DNA from: an uncultured Aquiluna sp. | GTDB lineage: Bacteria > Actinomycetota > Actinomycetes > Actinomycetales > Microbacteriaceae | DNA: 46,056 bases | Direction of reading: 5' to 3' | Assembly: GCA_913057795.1 (NCBI GenBank) | Contig: CAJXOD010000009.1 | Coordinates: 1 to 46,056 of the forward strand | Shown: positions 7,013 through 16,170 of the stretch, piece by piece | Numbering within the stretch: position 1 is the first letter of the stretch | Layout: each line of letters begins with the position of its first letter | The notes under the pieces: generated by a model | The model's input: only the letters and a program-made list of their open reading frames with translations | Databases searched by the model: none | What the model was told of the DNA's origin: nothing | Position numbers and translations under genes: made by a program

Positions 7013-8212
7013 CTAACTAAACAGCTTTTGCATGCGGTGAATGCCCTCGAGTAACTGGTCGTCACTTAGCGCATAGCTCATGCGTAAATAGCCACTTGGA
7101 CCAAAAGCCTCTCCTGGAACTAAGGCGACTTCGGCCTGCTCCAGAATCATGTCCGCAAGTTCCAGAGAACTCGTGATCTGCTTGCCGCCCCAAGTCTTAC
7201 CTAGTAAGCCACTGACGTCCGGGTAAACATAGAAGGCACCCTCAGGATTCGGTGTCATCATCCCCGGTATTTTGTTCAGTTCGGCCACGGCAAGTTTCCG
7301 TCTGCGATCAAAGGCAGCCAGCATCTGTTCGATCGGCTCTTGATCGCCGGTTATCGCGGCAATTGCGGCTCGCTGCGAGATGTTTGAAACATTCGAGGTC
7401 AGGTGTGACTGCAAGTTGCCTGCGGCCTTGGCTGCATCGTCAGGGGCAATCATCCACCCAAGCCGCCAGCCGGTCATGGCGTAGCTCTTGGCAACGCCAT
7501 TGACCATGATGGTGCGGTCTTGGATCTCTGGCACCAGCTCAGTTATTGAGTAAGCGCGAATGCCGTCATAGACCACGTTTTGATAAATCTCGTCGCTTAT
7601 CACCCAAAGATTGGGTTTGGTTGCGGCCCAATTCCCAATGTCTGTCAGCTCTTGTTTAGAGAACACTGCGCCAGTTGGGTTTGACGGTGAGCAAATTAGC
7701 AACGCCTTGGTCCTTGGTGTGTAGGCGGCCTCTAGTTGTTCGACTGTTACTTTGTAGCCCTGGTCGGATCCTGCGAAAACATCGACTTGCTTGCCGCCGG
7801 CAAGCTTGATTGCTTCGGGGTATGTTGTCCAGTAGGGAGCCGGTACCAATACTTCGTCACCATCATTGAGGATGACTTGAAACGCCTGGTACACGGCCTG
7901 CTTGCCGCCGTTAGTAACAATTACTTGGCTCGGAGTTATTTTGGTTCCGCTGTCCCGAAGTGTTTTTTGAACAATCGCTTCCTTCATTTCCGGCAGTCCA
8001 GCGGCCGGGGTGTAGCGATGATTTTTAGCGTCTCGGACTGCAATTGCCGCGGCCTCAACAATGTGCGCCGGAGTGGGGAAATCGGGTTCTCCGGCGGCGT
8101 ATGAGATGACCGGGCGTCCGTTTGCAATTAGGGCCTTGGCCTTGCTGTCGACCTTTAGGGTCGCAGATTCTGCAATGGCGCTAATTCGCTTGGAAATTCT
8201 AGAGTCAGACAT
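7013..8212 (-). CDS. aspC: Pyridoxal-phosphate aminotransferase class I (aspartate aminotransferase)
   Basis: 399 aa, fold type I aminotransferase moving amino groups between aspartate/glutamate and 2-oxo acids. Seen: [11 protein letters not shown] near the N-terminus, [41 protein letters not shown], and [16 protein letters not shown] with the PLP-binding Lys. The C-terminal Arg of [10 protein letters not shown] binds the substrate carboxylate. The gene has no Shine-Dalgarno sequence; TATTCT lies 6 bases before its ATG, which fits a leaderless mRNA. Its position next to murB and before tRNA-Trp-secE is standard in Microbacteriaceae. Exact substrate range is not determinable. Confidence 0.9.
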   Translation of the reverse strand: MSDSRISKRISAIAESATLKVDSKAKALIANGRPVISYAAGEPDFPTPAHIVEAAAIAVRDAKNHRYTPAAGLPEMKEAIVQKTLRDSGTKITPSQVIVTNGGKQAVYQAFQVILNDGDEVLVPAPYWTTYPEAIKLAGGKQVDVFAGSDQGYKVTVEQLEAAYTPRTKALLICSPSNPTGAVFSKQELTDIGNWAATKPNLWVISDEIYQNVVYDGIRAYSITELVPEIQDRTIMVNGVAKSYAMTGWRLGWMIAPDDAAKAAGNLQSHLTSNVSNISQRAAIAAITGDQEPIEQMLAAFDRRRKLAVAELNKIPGMMTPNPEGAFYVYPDVSGLLGKTWGGKQITSSLELADMILEQAEVALVPGEAFGPSGYLRMSYALSDDQLLEGIHRMQKLFS

Positions 8213-8218
8213 ACTTCA

Positions 8219-8224
8219 AGAATA
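8219..8224 (-). promoter_or_regulatory. Putative -10 of leaderless aspC
   Basis: On the minus strand TATTCT is followed by TGAAGT and then ATG (8212). Six bases from -10 to start codon place the transcription start at or next to the ATG. No clear -35 is seen. The remaining stretch up to tRNA-Trp (8225-8423) holds no gene that I can support. Confidence 0.5.
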
Positions 8225-8423
8225 GTTGCGGATTGTGTTGACAGCGGTTGATTCCCCGTTGCAATGCTTGAAATAACCCTCTACACTTACTTAAGTTGAC
8301 ATCTGCCGATAACTATTCTGGCGAAATTCACTTAAATAGATTCAATCTATAAGTGTGTCTTTTCCAGATGGCACTTGAAACCAAGCCTTGTGCTAAGTAA
8401 CGGTTGGTGGCGATGTCACACAC

Positions 8424-8496
8424 AGGGCGGTGGCTCAATTGGTAGAGCAGCGGTCTCCAAAACCGCAGGTTGCAGGTTCGAGTCCTGTCCGCCCTG
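8424..8496 (+). tRNA. tRNA-Trp (anticodon CCA)
   Basis: The acceptor stem AGGGCGG pairs with CCGCCCT, discriminator G at 8496. The anticodon CCA is at 8457-8459 in the loop CTCCAAA. The 3' CCA is not encoded. The position right before secE-nusG is conserved in actinobacteria. Confidence 0.95.
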
Positions 8497-8511
8497 CGAA
8501 GAAAGAAGGTT

Positions 8512-8778
8512 ATGTTGGCAGAAGAGAACGAGAAGGCTTCAGAGGACTTAGTAGAGAAGGCGCAAGCCGACGCTGCCAAGGCAAAGAACCCTATCCAAAA
8601 GGCGACATTGTTTATTCGCCAGGTTCTTTCGGAGCTAGGCAAAGTAACAACACCTACTCGTAAAGAGCTGATCAATTACACCGGAGTCGTTCTTGGCTTC
8701 GTAGCGGTGGTAATGGTCATCATCTCCGCTCTTGACTGGGTTTTCTTAAACGTCGTGACCTTCATGTTCGCAGGATAA
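8512..8778 (+). CDS. secE: Preprotein translocase subunit SecE
   Basis: 88 aa from ATG 8512, with GAAAGAAGG just upstream; an in-frame upstream ATG at 8470 lies inside tRNA-Trp and is rejected. The charged N-terminus (EENEKASEDLVEK) is followed by the amphipathic helix FIRQVLSELGKVTTPTRKEL, the SecE signature, and one membrane segment (about residues 54-78). SecE clamps SecY in the protein-export channel. It starts 15 bases after tRNA-Trp, so the two are probably co-transcribed, and nusG follows after 10 bases. Confidence 0.95.
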   Translation: MLAEENEKASEDLVEKAQADAAKAKNPIQKATLFIRQVLSELGKVTTPTRKELINYTGVVLGFVAVVMVIISALDWVFLNVVTFMFAG

Positions 8779-8788
8779 GAGGTACTAA

Positions 8789-9652
8789 ATGTCAGATCTA
8801 AATTTCAGTGACGTCGCAAAAGACGCCAAAGCCACAGAAGAAGTCGAAGCGGTTGAAGCCGTCGACAGTCAGGCCGTGGAAACCCACGCAGCCGAGTCGA
8901 ACGAAAGTGAAGTCGAATCCACCGATGATGCTCTAGAGGCCGAAGCTGAGGTCGTCGAAGCGGAAGCAGTCGAAGAGGCAGCAGCGGTGGTAGAAGAAGA
9001 GCCGATCGTTGAAGAGGCCGACCCTTACTTGAAGTTTCGCGAGGAACTTCGTGGCCTAGATGGCAAATGGTACGTTGTCCACTCCTACGCGGGCTACGAG
9101 CGTCGCGTGAAGCAAAACATTGAAACCCGTAAGGCAGCTCTTGCTGGTGGAGATGACATCCTGCAGATCGAAGTTCCAATGGAAGAGTCCATTGAGATCA
9201 AAAACGGTCAGCGCAAATTGGTTTCTAAGGTCCGCATCCCAGGTTACGTGCTAGTTCGCATGGAACTCAATGAGGACAGCTGGACCCTGGTTCGCCACAC
9301 ACCAGCCGTAACCGGCTTTGTGGGCAACTCCCAGCACCCAACTCCACTTCGTCCGGCAGAGGCATTTGAAATGCTGAAGCCACTTTTCACTCCAGAAGAG
9401 ACCGAAGATGTAAAGAACTCCAAGGCTGCTGGAAACGGCCCTGGCGGCAAGGCAAAGTCAAGGTCTATCCCGGTCAATATCGACTTCAAGATCGGCGAAA
9501 GCATTTTGATCAAGGACGGTTCTTTTGCCGGCCTTCCCGGCACAATCTCCGAAATCAAGCCAGAAAGTGGCAAGGTTACGGTTTTGGTTTCACTATTCGA
9601 ACGCGAGACTCCAGTAGAACTGGCCTTTGACCAGGTCGGTCCGCTGAACTAA
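8789..9652 (+). CDS. nusG: Transcription termination/antitermination factor NusG
   Basis: 287 aa. A long acidic, Ala/Val/Glu-rich N-terminal extension (about residues 1-85) precedes the NGN domain ([23 protein letters not shown]... [13 protein letters not shown]... [12 protein letters not shown]) and a C-terminal KOW domain ([24 protein letters not shown]... [14 protein letters not shown]). NusG binds RNA polymerase and links it to Rho or to ribosomal protein S10. Acidic extensions are common in actinobacterial NusG. Between NGN and KOW is a Gly/Lys-rich linker ([14 protein letters not shown]). It lies in the secE-nusG-rplK-rplA cluster. Confidence 0.96.
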   Translation: MSDLNFSDVAKDAKATEEVEAVEAVDSQAVETHAAESNESEVESTDDALEAEAEVVEAEAVEEAAAVVEEEPIVEEADPYLKFREELRGLDGKWYVVHSYAGYERRVKQNIETRKAALAGGDDILQIEVPMEESIEIKNGQRKLVSKVRIPGYVLVRMELNEDSWTLVRHTPAVTGFVGNSQHPTPLRPAEAFEMLKPLFTPEETEDVKNSKAAGNGPGGKAKSRSIPVNIDFKIGESILIKDGSFAGLPGTISEIKPESGKVTVLVSLFERETPVELAFDQVGPLN

Positions 9653-9666
9653 GGAAAGATAGAAAA

Positions 9667-10098
9667 ATGGCACCCAAAAAGAAAATCACCGGTCTGATTA
9701 AGTTGCAGATCCAGGCAGGCGCTGCTAACCCAGCTCCACCTATCGGACCTGCACTAGGTCAGCACGGCGTAAACATTATGGAGTTCTGTACTGCATACAA
9801 CAACGCAACCGCAGACCAGCGCGGAAACGTTGTTCCAGTAGAGATCACCGTTTATGAAGACCGTAGCTTCACATTCATCCTGAAGACACCTCCAGCCGCC
9901 GAGCTAATCAAGAAGGCAGCGGGAGTTCCAAAGGGTAGTGGCACACCTCACACCGTGAAGGTTGGCAAGCTAACCAAAGAGCAGGTTCACTCCATCGCCG
10001 AAGTAAAGATGTCAGACCTGAACGCTAACGATATCGACGCAGCTGCGAAGATCATCGCCGGCACCGCCCGCTCAATGGGAATCACCACTGAGCTGTAA
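9667..10098 (+). CDS. rplK: 50S ribosomal protein L11
   Basis: 143 aa, standard length. It starts [20 protein letters not shown], with the [16 protein letters not shown] motif of the N-terminal domain (thiostrepton/GTPase-centre region), [13 protein letters not shown], and the RNA-binding C-terminal domain ending GTARSMGI. It binds 23S rRNA at the GTPase-associated centre. GGAAAG lies upstream at normal spacing, 14 bases after nusG. Confidence 0.97.
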   Translation: MAPKKKITGLIKLQIQAGAANPAPPIGPALGQHGVNIMEFCTAYNNATADQRGNVVPVEITVYEDRSFTFILKTPPAAELIKKAAGVPKGSGTPHTVKVGKLTKEQVHSIAEVKMSDLNANDIDAAAKIIAGTARSMGITTEL

Positions 10099-10120
10099 GC
10101 AGCAAAACAACTAGATAGTC

Positions 10121-10141
10121 GTGGGAGGGGTAGTACCCCAC
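10121..10141 (+). other. Hairpin between rplK and rplA
   Basis: GTGGG (10121-10125) can pair with CCCAC (10137-10141), and GGGG (10127-10130) can alternatively pair with CCCC (10136-10139). The hairpin lies 32 bases before rplA. It may be a processing site or a translational control element of L1; this is inference. Confidence 0.4.
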
Positions 10142-10173
10142 AAACCACTACTGTGACCGAAAGGAATAGCAGC

Positions 10174-10863
10174 ATGGCAAAACGTTCGAAGGCCTATACA
10201 GAGGCCAAAGCAAAGATTCAAGAGGGCAAGTTCTACTCCACTGCGGAGGCGTCCGCCCTAGCAATCGACACCGCTGGCAAGAAGACCAACTCAACAATTG
10301 AGGTTGGACTGAGGCTGGGTGTTGACCCAAGAAAAGCCGATCAGATGATCCGTGGCACCGTCTCGCTGCCACACGGAACTGGCAAGATCGCCCGTGTAAT
10401 CGTGTTCGCTAACGGTGCAGCAGCAGATGCTGCTCGCGAAGCTGGCGCCGATGAGGTTGGCTCCGACGAGCTAATCGCAAGGGTTGAAGCTGGCTGGACT
10501 GACTTCGATGCTGCGGTTGCAACCCCAGACCTAATGGGTAAAGTTGGTCGCCTTGGAAAAGTCTTGGGTCCCCGTAACCTGATGCCAAACCCTAAGACCG
10601 GAACAGTAACAATGGACACTGCCAAAGCTGTCACAGACATCAAGGCCGGTCGTATTGAGTTCCGCATCGACAAGCAGTCAAATCTGCACTTCATCGTAGG
10701 CAAGGCAAACTTTTCAGCTGAGAAGCTAACCGAGAACCTAAACGTTGCAATGGAAGAAGTTGTTCGCCTCAGGCCATCGACGGCTAAGGGCAAGTACCTA
10801 CTAAAGGGTTCTGTCGCAACCACTTTCGGTCCTGGGATTCCATTGGATCTTTCGGACTACTAA
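10174..10863 (+). CDS. rplA: 50S ribosomal protein L1
   Basis: 229 aa from ATG 10174 ([15 protein letters not shown]), the normal L1 length; GAAAGGAA lies upstream. An in-frame GTG at 10153 would add seven residues and is less likely. L1 motifs seen: [27 protein letters not shown], the domain II region VIVFANG... [29 protein letters not shown], and [17 protein letters not shown]1 forms the stalk at the E site and usually represses its own operon by binding mRNA. Its stop overlaps the stop of the convergent nuclease gene by 4 bases. Confidence 0.97.
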   Translation: MAKRSKAYTEAKAKIQEGKFYSTAEASALAIDTAGKKTNSTIEVGLRLGVDPRKADQMIRGTVSLPHGTGKIARVIVFANGAAADAAREAGADEVGSDELIARVEAGWTDFDAAVATPDLMGKVGRLGKVLGPRNLMPNPKTGTVTMDTAKAVTDIKAGRIEFRIDKQSNLHFIVGKANFSAEKLTENLNVAMEEVVRLRPSTAKGKYLLKGSVATTFGPGIPLDLSDY

Positions 10864-12449
10864 AGAGTTCTTAACCACCTGGTCAGCGCCAGCGTGCTCA
10901 CGCAATCGTCTTGGTTGTAGTCGAGCACCTGGCGCTTCAGTGTTTCTGCGGCAGTCGGGTCTGACTCGAGCTTCTCGAGGTAGGACTCGTAAGTGTCCAT
11001 AGACCCCATCGCCTCCTTGACCGAGGATTTTCTTTCAAACTCGTAGTAATTTTCAAGTTTCTTTATCGAGTAACTTTCTTGAGACAAGACAAGCGAAGAC
11101 TTCACGAGTAAGTAAAGATCGACAAATACCCCATCGCTGATCAGCTGCTCTACCTCGTCGATAAAGCTATCGAATCGCTTTGCCAACCTGCGCAGAGCAG
11201 CTAGCTCGTAGTTCGCATAGTGATAGACCTTGAGCTCGGGGTAGGTGACTAGCCTGGCAAATAAAAACCGGATAAAGCCCTCGAAGGACTCTTTTTCAGC
11301 GAGTCGGTCATCTGCCCAGGACCAGTGAAATTCTGATCCGGAGTCGATTGTCAGATACCCAAATAGGTACTCGAGGCCTCCGGCTGGTGCCGAAAACACA
11401 AATCCTTCTAGATCGAAAAACAGGTCTCCCTTGTTTTCTTCTGGCAGCTCGGTCAGCGGTGCGCGGTTCTTTACTTCGTATACGTGTTCTCCGGTGTCGT
11501 AAGTGTGTTGTTGAAGCCTGGCTTGTCTTGAAAACACCGCAACTTTTTCTTGGCTCATCGTTTCAGTGCCGCCGTCAAATGCACCAAGCTCACGCACGGT
11601 GTTGATTCCGGTTGTCCGAAGTGAAACAACCTGAGCCTTCGAGATCCCAGCAACCAGCTGCAGGCTATTAGTTTCATATCTTTGGTGACTGCAGAGCTTG
11701 GGATATTCACAAATATCGCAGTAGCTAGTTGCGGTGCAAATCAGCTCTCCAAAGTCGGCTATTGAGGCTGGGTTAGAGTCAATAAAATCAGCTACTTCAT
11801 CGAGGTATGCGCTGCGCTTTAATTTCATGTTTGCCAAAAGCACATCGCCAGTAAATTCGTTGATTTCCCGGCTGCCTTGGATTAGACCATGTGTGCCAGG
11901 AGCATTTAGGCCCAGAGTCTCTAGTACGTCAACATAGAGCCCGACTTGCACCTGGTATTCAGGCTTTGGGGTTTTTGAAAGCTTGGCGTCCCAAGCGGTA
12001 TAGCCGGCAGTTAGGTCGCCAGACTTTTTTGCCGTTAGTCCGGTTTTAGTGAATTCGAACCGATAGTCGGAGCGCAAAAGGAAATCCGGACGGCCGGAAA
12101 ATATCATGCTTCCCGAGCCCCCTTTGAGGCTTCCTTGGTAAATCACTGGAACATTTGCGAGCATGAGCTTCTGAGTGTCGGCCGGATCATAGCTATCGGG
12201 CTTCTGGATTAGATCACCGAGGTTCTCAAGCAATTCTTGTTCGAGAGAGTCCTCAAATCGATTTCCATATCGGATTGGAAGGTTATCGGGTCTCTCGTAA
12301 AAAGAGTCCAGCAAACTCTGTAGCTGGGGAAGCTTGAGTTCTCTGGCAACCGAGAGCTTGGTGCAGTGCGGGCACTGAGCGCGCATCAAATCCCTTGAGT
12401 CGAAACTCCAGGCTCCATCGCGTAACTTCATTAGAACAAAGAGTGCCAC
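10860..12449 (-). CDS. TM0106-type RecB-like nuclease fused to RNase H-like exonuclease domain
   Basis: 529 aa. The N-terminal half is a PD-(D/E)XK RecB-like nuclease: GRPD at 119-122, DAK at 154-156, QVQVGLY near 166-172, and a C244-xx-C247-x5-C253 cluster (with C26, C29 and C238 as further candidates) that resembles the Fe-S site of RecB/AddB/Cas4 nucleases. A linker with helix-hairpin-helix character ([23 protein letters not shown]) follows. The C-terminal half is a DnaQ/RNase H-fold domain with FFDLE (D346, E348) and YNxDD (N512, D515). The combination matches the TM0106 RecB-like putative nuclease family, whose function is not established; a DNA-repair role is inferred. The start is uncertain: GTG 12449 or ATG 12431, neither with a clear ribosome-binding site. 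Confidence 0.85.
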   Translation of the reverse strand: MALFVLMKLRDGAWSFDSRDLMRAQCPHCTKLSVARELKLPQLQSLLDSFYERPDNLPIRYGNRFEDSLEQELLENLGDLIQKPDSYDPADTQKLMLANVPVIYQGSLKGGSGSMIFSGRPDFLLRSDYRFEFTKTGLTAKKSGDLTAGYTAWDAKLSKTPKPEYQVQVGLYVDVLETLGLNAPGTHGLIQGSREINEFTGDVLLANMKLKRSAYLDEVADFIDSNPASIADFGELICTATSYCDICEYPKLCSHQRYETNSLQLVAGISKAQVVSLRTTGINTVRELGAFDGGTETMSQEKVAVFSRQARLQQHTYDTGEHVYEVKNRAPLTELPEENKGDLFFDLEGFVFSAPAGGLEYLFGYLTIDSGSEFHWSWADDRLAEKESFEGFIRFLFARLVTYPELKVYHYANYELAALRRLAKRFDSFIDEVEQLISDGVFVDLYLLVKSSLVLSQESYSIKKLENYYEFERKSSVKEAMGSMDTYESYLEKLESDPTAAETLKRQVLDYNQDDCVSTLALTRWLRTL

Positions 12450-12577
12450 ATTTTACGAGTCAAGGAGTCATCTTGTGAGTGGCTCACCAACAGGGGGCTT
12501 GGGGTCCTGATGGGAACTCTTGTGCCCGATTGGGTCAATTAGCGCCTGACCTATAACGAAAATCATTGCGCTAAGCC

Positions 12578-12583
12578 TAGGAT
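12578..12583 (+). promoter_or_regulatory. Putative -10 of a leaderless membrane-protein gene
   Basis: TAGGAT is followed by TTAGCC (6 bases) and the ATG at 12590. There is no Shine-Dalgarno sequence. No good -35 is seen. Confidence 0.45.
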
Positions 12584-12589
12584 TTAGCC

Positions 12590-13612
12590 ATGAAGACCGC
12601 CCTGAGCATAAAGACCGCAATTCGACTTCCTCTCATTGGCCTAGCCGCCGCTTGGCTACTTTTTATGATTGCCGCCTACTCCCAGTTGCTGGTGCAGCGC
12701 ACCGTCTATCTGGATGACGGAACTTCGGTTTATCCGGACCCAAGATTTCAGTTAGAGATTTATCTTTTCTTCTTCGGCATTACTGCGTTTGCTCTTGCGG
12801 CACTTGCCGGACAGAAACTTGCGCTGAGAATCAGAACCGAATCTGACTCCGGCTTAGCCATAAGCGCCCACCGCCTAAACAACTTAGGTGTCGTACTTTC
12901 CTTGGTCGCCGGAGCCATCTTTGCCGTCGCAAGTTTCTTCGGTGCTTGGGGCTCCAACAATCCCTCGGACGATCCAGTCGGATTGCGGTTGCTAAATGTC
13001 TATGTGCCAATCATCCTCGCGACGGCCCTAGTCGTGTTTGTGATCTTGGCCGCGTTCGTATTCCGAAAAGATGCCCCAGATATTCCAGCGGGCGAAAAGG
13101 ACGAAGATCGCAAAAAGCTGCAGCGCGCAATCGGCCTTGCTTATGCAAGTCCCATTATCGGGACAGCGATTGCGATTATCTTTGGCCTCGTCGTTTACGA
13201 CGTCACTCGTACCGGTCTCGATGTCTGGATCTGGGTAATCATTCAGACTCTCATAGCAGTTTCCATAATCACCGGCACCCGGTTCGCTGCACAAGCCAGG
13301 TCCTCGAAGCCGTTACCAGTCAAAGAGCGCAGAATCGGTCTGGCCGCTGTAAAGCTAAACCTTGTTTTGGCTATTGTGTTTGGTGCTGTCGTGACACTGA
13401 TGGCTTTCACGATGGGGTTTCAGGCTATTTCCAGTCTCGAAGTCTTCCCGGACTGGAGAGAAAACATGACTGCAGTGGAGCAGCAGGCCAAAATTATCGC
13501 TCCCTCTATCAGTTGGTTTGTTCGACTAATGCTTCCAGCGCTAGTCTTACTCGCGCTGGCCGCGTTCGGTATCTACCGAACCACTACATCGCGCCACGCT
13601 GATAAGGACTAG
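12590..13612 (+). CDS. Polytopic membrane protein of unknown function
   Basis: 340 aa with about eight predicted membrane segments (near residues 10-32, 54-75, 96-118, 136-158, 183-205, 213-233, 253-275 and 308-330). Charged loops include KDAPDIPAGEKDEDRKK between segments 4 and 5. The pattern of four segments repeated twice hints at an internal duplication. I do not recognise the family and see no catalytic motif. It starts a plus-strand run with the HAD gene (7-base gap), the mycoredoxin and possibly the helicase, so they may share a transcript. The likely leaderless ATG is at 12590. Confidence 0.75.
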   Translation: MKTALSIKTAIRLPLIGLAAAWLLFMIAAYSQLLVQRTVYLDDGTSVYPDPRFQLEIYLFFFGITAFALAALAGQKLALRIRTESDSGLAISAHRLNNLGVVLSLVAGAIFAVASFFGAWGSNNPSDDPVGLRLLNVYVPIILATALVVFVILAAFVFRKDAPDIPAGEKDEDRKKLQRAIGLAYASPIIGTAIAIIFGLVVYDVTRTGLDVWIWVIIQTLIAVSIITGTRFAAQARSSKPLPVKERRIGLAAVKLNLVLAIVFGAVVTLMAFTMGFQAISSLEVFPDWRENMTAVEQQAKIIAPSISWFVRLMLPALVLLALAAFGIYRTTTSRHADKD

Positions 13613-13619
13613 AAAGCAC

Positions 13620-14261
13620 ATGCAAACACCCCTTAAGGGCCTGCTGTTCGATAATGATGGAGTCCTTGTCGACTCTATGCCCGGAGCTTTGCAAGCCTGG
13701 GTCTTATGGGGCGAGCGGTACCATCCGGGCTTTGTTCTAAGCGCCGCATATCATGGCCGACGAGCAAGCGACATCGTCGCAGAATTAGTAGCAGGAGGGC
13801 AATTCCAAGAGGCGCTTGAGTACATAAACCAACTTGAGCTTGATCAGGCTCATGCAACCATTGCTCTTTCTGGAACGCTTGATCTTTTGGCTTCACTCCC
13901 GGAAGGCGCTTGGAACATAGTGACGGGGGCCAATCCCGAATTGGCCCGAGCCAGACTATCTGCGGCGGGAATTTTGGCACCTCAGGCTCTAGTGACCGCC
14001 GACGACGGCCAAAAAGGAAAGCCTGATCCGGAGCCTTACTTACTGGGCGCCCAAAAAATCGGGGTAGCGATAGCCGAATGTGCAGTGTTTGAAGATGCCC
14101 CAGCGGGTCTCGTGGCCGGTAAATTAGCCGGGGCGGCATTGCTAGTTGGAATCGGAGAACAAACCCTAGATTCGGTTGCGGATCTGGTGATTGCCTCACT
14201 AGCGGGATTGAAATACTCCCAAGGGTTGTTAGAAATACCAGATGAAGTTAGGTTGAGGTAA
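13620..14261 (+). CDS. HAD-superfamily hydrolase (beta-phosphoglucomutase/sugar-phosphatase-like)
   Basis: 213 aa. Motif I is FDNDGVLVDS (nucleophile D11, acid/base D13), a cap domain covers about 17-80, the motif II Thr lies in VTGANPE, the motif III Lys in QKGKPDPEPY and the motif IV acidic pair in VFEDAPAG. This is the layout of subclass I HAD enzymes such as beta-phosphoglucomutase and small sugar phosphatases. The substrate is unknown; cap residues cannot settle it. The stop codon overlaps the start of the next gene by one base (TAATG), implying translational coupling with the mycoredoxin. Confidence 0.88.
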   Translation: MQTPLKGLLFDNDGVLVDSMPGALQAWVLWGERYHPGFVLSAAYHGRRASDIVAELVAGGQFQEALEYINQLELDQAHATIALSGTLDLLASLPEGAWNIVTGANPELARARLSAAGILAPQALVTADDGQKGKPDPEPYLLGAQKIGVAIAECAVFEDAPAGLVAGKLAGAALLVGIGEQTLDSVADLVIASLAGLKYSQGLLEIPDEVRLR

Positions 14262-14512
14262 TGGCAGAAATAGAATTTTATAGCGCAAACTGGTGCAGCG
14301 ACTGCAGGCGTTCAAAGTCACTATTGGACACTCTTGGAGTTGAGTACGAGACATTTGATGTTGAAGAGAGCAAAGAGAATGCGGACAAGTCGCAGGCTAT
14401 TTCCGGGCGTCACAACATACCGGTGATCAAATTCGCCGATGGTAATTTCCTAGTTGAGCCAAGTGATGCCATACTGCACGCAGAGCTTAAAATCCGCGGA
14501 ATCATAGCCTAG
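14261..14512 (+). CDS. Mycoredoxin-like glutaredoxin
   Basis: 83 aa, complete small thioredoxin fold. The redox site is W11-C12-SD-C15, followed by RRSKSLLD. IPVIKFADG holds the cis-Pro loop, and LVEPSD the TxxD-like thiol-binding segment. Actinobacterial proteins of this form reduce mycothiol mixed disulfides; the actual thiol cofactor here is inferred from the lineage. It overlaps the HAD gene stop by one base. Confidence 0.87.
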   Translation: MAEIEFYSANWCSDCRRSKSLLDTLGVEYETFDVEESKENADKSQAISGRHNIPVIKFADGNFLVEPSDAILHAELKIRGIIA

Positions 14513-14599
14513 GTCTATCTTTTTTGGCGTTCGGGTCGTAGGCTTTTACTATTGTGAGCTCGGGGTCTCCGGATTCACCAGATAAGGACTCCCCCAACG

Positions 14600-16147
14600 A
14601 TGCCAAATAATAACTATTCGCCTGCTCCGACCAAAGAAAACGGTCGAAAGGGCTACGCCTCCAAAAAAGGCGATTACCAATCCAATGATGGAGCTCGTAA
14701 GCCCCGTCAGTCACAACGACCTGACCGAGTTCAGCGCGAGGATTCTCGCGACAAGGACTTTTCAAATGCGCGTGCCAAGACCGGCAAAACCTTCCAGGGT
14801 GACAAGAAGCTAGACAGACTTGAAGCCACCGAAGTAGGCGAGAGCTTTGCGACTTTCCAGGAGATGGATCTTCCAGAGCGCCTGACTCAAGAGCTAGCGA
14901 AGATGGGTGCAGCAACACCGTTCCCAATTCAGTCTGCAACTATCCCTGCAGCCATGGCTGGCCGACACGTATTGGGCCGCGGAAAAACCGGTTCCGGCAA
15001 GACCATTGCTTTCGGTGTCCCGCTAGTGGCCTTCCTGGCAAAAGCTGGAAACCAGCCGAGAGTGCCGCTGAAGCCAAAGGCTTTGGTTCTTGCACCAACT
15101 CGCGAGTTGGCTCAGCAGATCGACCGCACTCTTTCCCAGCTTGCAAAATCAGTAGGTTTTTACACCACCACCATTTATGGTGGCGTGCCCCAGCACCGTC
15201 AGGTCGAAGCTCTAAAGCGCGGCGTAGACATTGCTATTGCTACCCCGGGTCGCTTGGAAGACCTAATGGCCCAGGGCAAAATTGACCTTTCTGGTCTAGA
15301 AAGAGTGGTAGTCGACGAGGCTGACCACATGTGTGAACTGGGCTTTGTTGAGCCAGTGAACCGCATTCTGGAAGCAGCAGGAGACAGCCAGAAGCTTCTT
15401 TTCTCTGCAACCTTGGATTCTGAGGTAGCTCAACTTGTCAAGAAGTTCATGCCGTCACCTTACGTGTACGAGGTACCGGGCGAAGTAAATGAGTCTTCCG
15501 ATATCGAACACCGCGTGCTAGTCATGGATCCAAAGGATCGATCAGCAATCTTCCACCGCCTAGTTCAGGGCTCTGGCAAGTCAATCGTGTTTGTTCGCAC
15601 CAAGCTAACGGCTGAGGCTTTGGCTTCTAGCCTGAATGACGCCGGTGTCCCAACAGCTAGATTGCACGGAGACCTAAACCAGGCTCAGCGAACCAAGAAC
15701 CTAGAGCGATTCATCAAGGGTTCTGCCCGCGTTATGGTCGCTACCGACGTTGCAGCCCGTGGTATCCACGTTGACGACGTCAAGCTAGTAATTCAGCTCG
15801 ATTTGCCTGAGGAGTACAAGACCTACCTGCACCGAGCTGGCCGCACGGGCCGAGCTGGACGCAGCGGAACCGTAATCTGCATGGTGCCATCGGGTCGCTC
15901 AAGAAAAGTAGAAGATCTTCTGCAAAGAGCTGACCGCGAAGCCATCTACAGCAATGTAACCCCGGGTCACGAATTGCTTGAAGAGCTGGCTGGGCCTATT
16001 GCGCCACCATTGGTCATGGATTCAATCGACTTCGGTGATTCAAGATTTGCGACTGTAAACAAGGGCAAAGCCAGAACTGACTTGCGGGCACGCCACACGC
16101 CTAATAAGATGGGCGGAGCCAAAGACCGCCGGTACAAGTCGCGCTAA
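14600..16147 (+). CDS. DEAD-box ATP-dependent RNA helicase
   Basis: 515 aa. The N-terminal 65 residues are basic and disordered (Lys/Arg/Gln-rich), likely for RNA binding. The helicase core shows the Q motif (PFPIQSATIPAAMAGR), Walker A GKTGSGKT, PTRELAQQ, TPGRLEDL, VDEADH (DEAD motif), FSATL, and in domain 2 FVRTK, ATDVAARGIHV and HRAGRTGRAGRSG. A basic C-terminal tail ends KDRRYKSR. It unwinds RNA in ribosome assembly, mRNA turnover or cold adaptation; the specific role is unknown. AAGGA lies 14-18 bases upstream of ATG 14600. It precedes the L10 leader. Confidence 0.94.
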   Translation: MPNNNYSPAPTKENGRKGYASKKGDYQSNDGARKPRQSQRPDRVQREDSRDKDFSNARAKTGKTFQGDKKLDRLEATEVGESFATFQEMDLPERLTQELAKMGAATPFPIQSATIPAAMAGRHVLGRGKTGSGKTIAFGVPLVAFLAKAGNQPRVPLKPKALVLAPTRELAQQIDRTLSQLAKSVGFYTTTIYGGVPQHRQVEALKRGVDIAIATPGRLEDLMAQGKIDLSGLERVVVDEADHMCELGFVEPVNRILEAAGDSQKLLFSATLDSEVAQLVKKFMPSPYVYEVPGEVNESSDIEHRVLVMDPKDRSAIFHRLVQGSGKSIVFVRTKLTAEALASSLNDAGVPTARLHGDLNQAQRTKNLERFIKGSARVMVATDVAARGIHVDDVKLVIQLDLPEEYKTYLHRAGRTGRAGRSGTVICMVPSGRSRKVEDLLQRADREAIYSNVTPGHELLEELAGPIAPPLVMDSIDFGDSRFATVNKGKARTDLRARHTPNKMGGAKDRRYKSR

Positions 16148-16150
16148 AAC

Positions 16151-16166
16151 CTAGAACTAGTTCTAG
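16151..16166. other. Perfect 16-bp palindrome upstream of rplJ leader
   Basis: CTAGAACTAGTTCTAG is its own reverse complement and begins 3 bases after the helicase stop codon. It may be an operator for the rplJL promoter or a short hairpin at the helicase mRNA end. No known regulator is assigned. Confidence 0.5.
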
Positions 16167-16170
16167 ATCC

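Noticed and set aside
8470..8511. Upstream ATG extending SecE
   Set aside because: It lies inside tRNA-Trp; the ATG at 8512 has a proper ribosome-binding site and the normal SecE length.
8805..9179. Arg/Leu-rich minus-strand frame under nusG
   Set aside because: Shadow of the Glu/Ala/Val-rich NusG N-terminal extension.
14502..14939. 145-codon minus-strand frame over the helicase start
   Set aside because: Shadow of the basic N-terminal extension of the helicase; no ribosome-binding site or family match.
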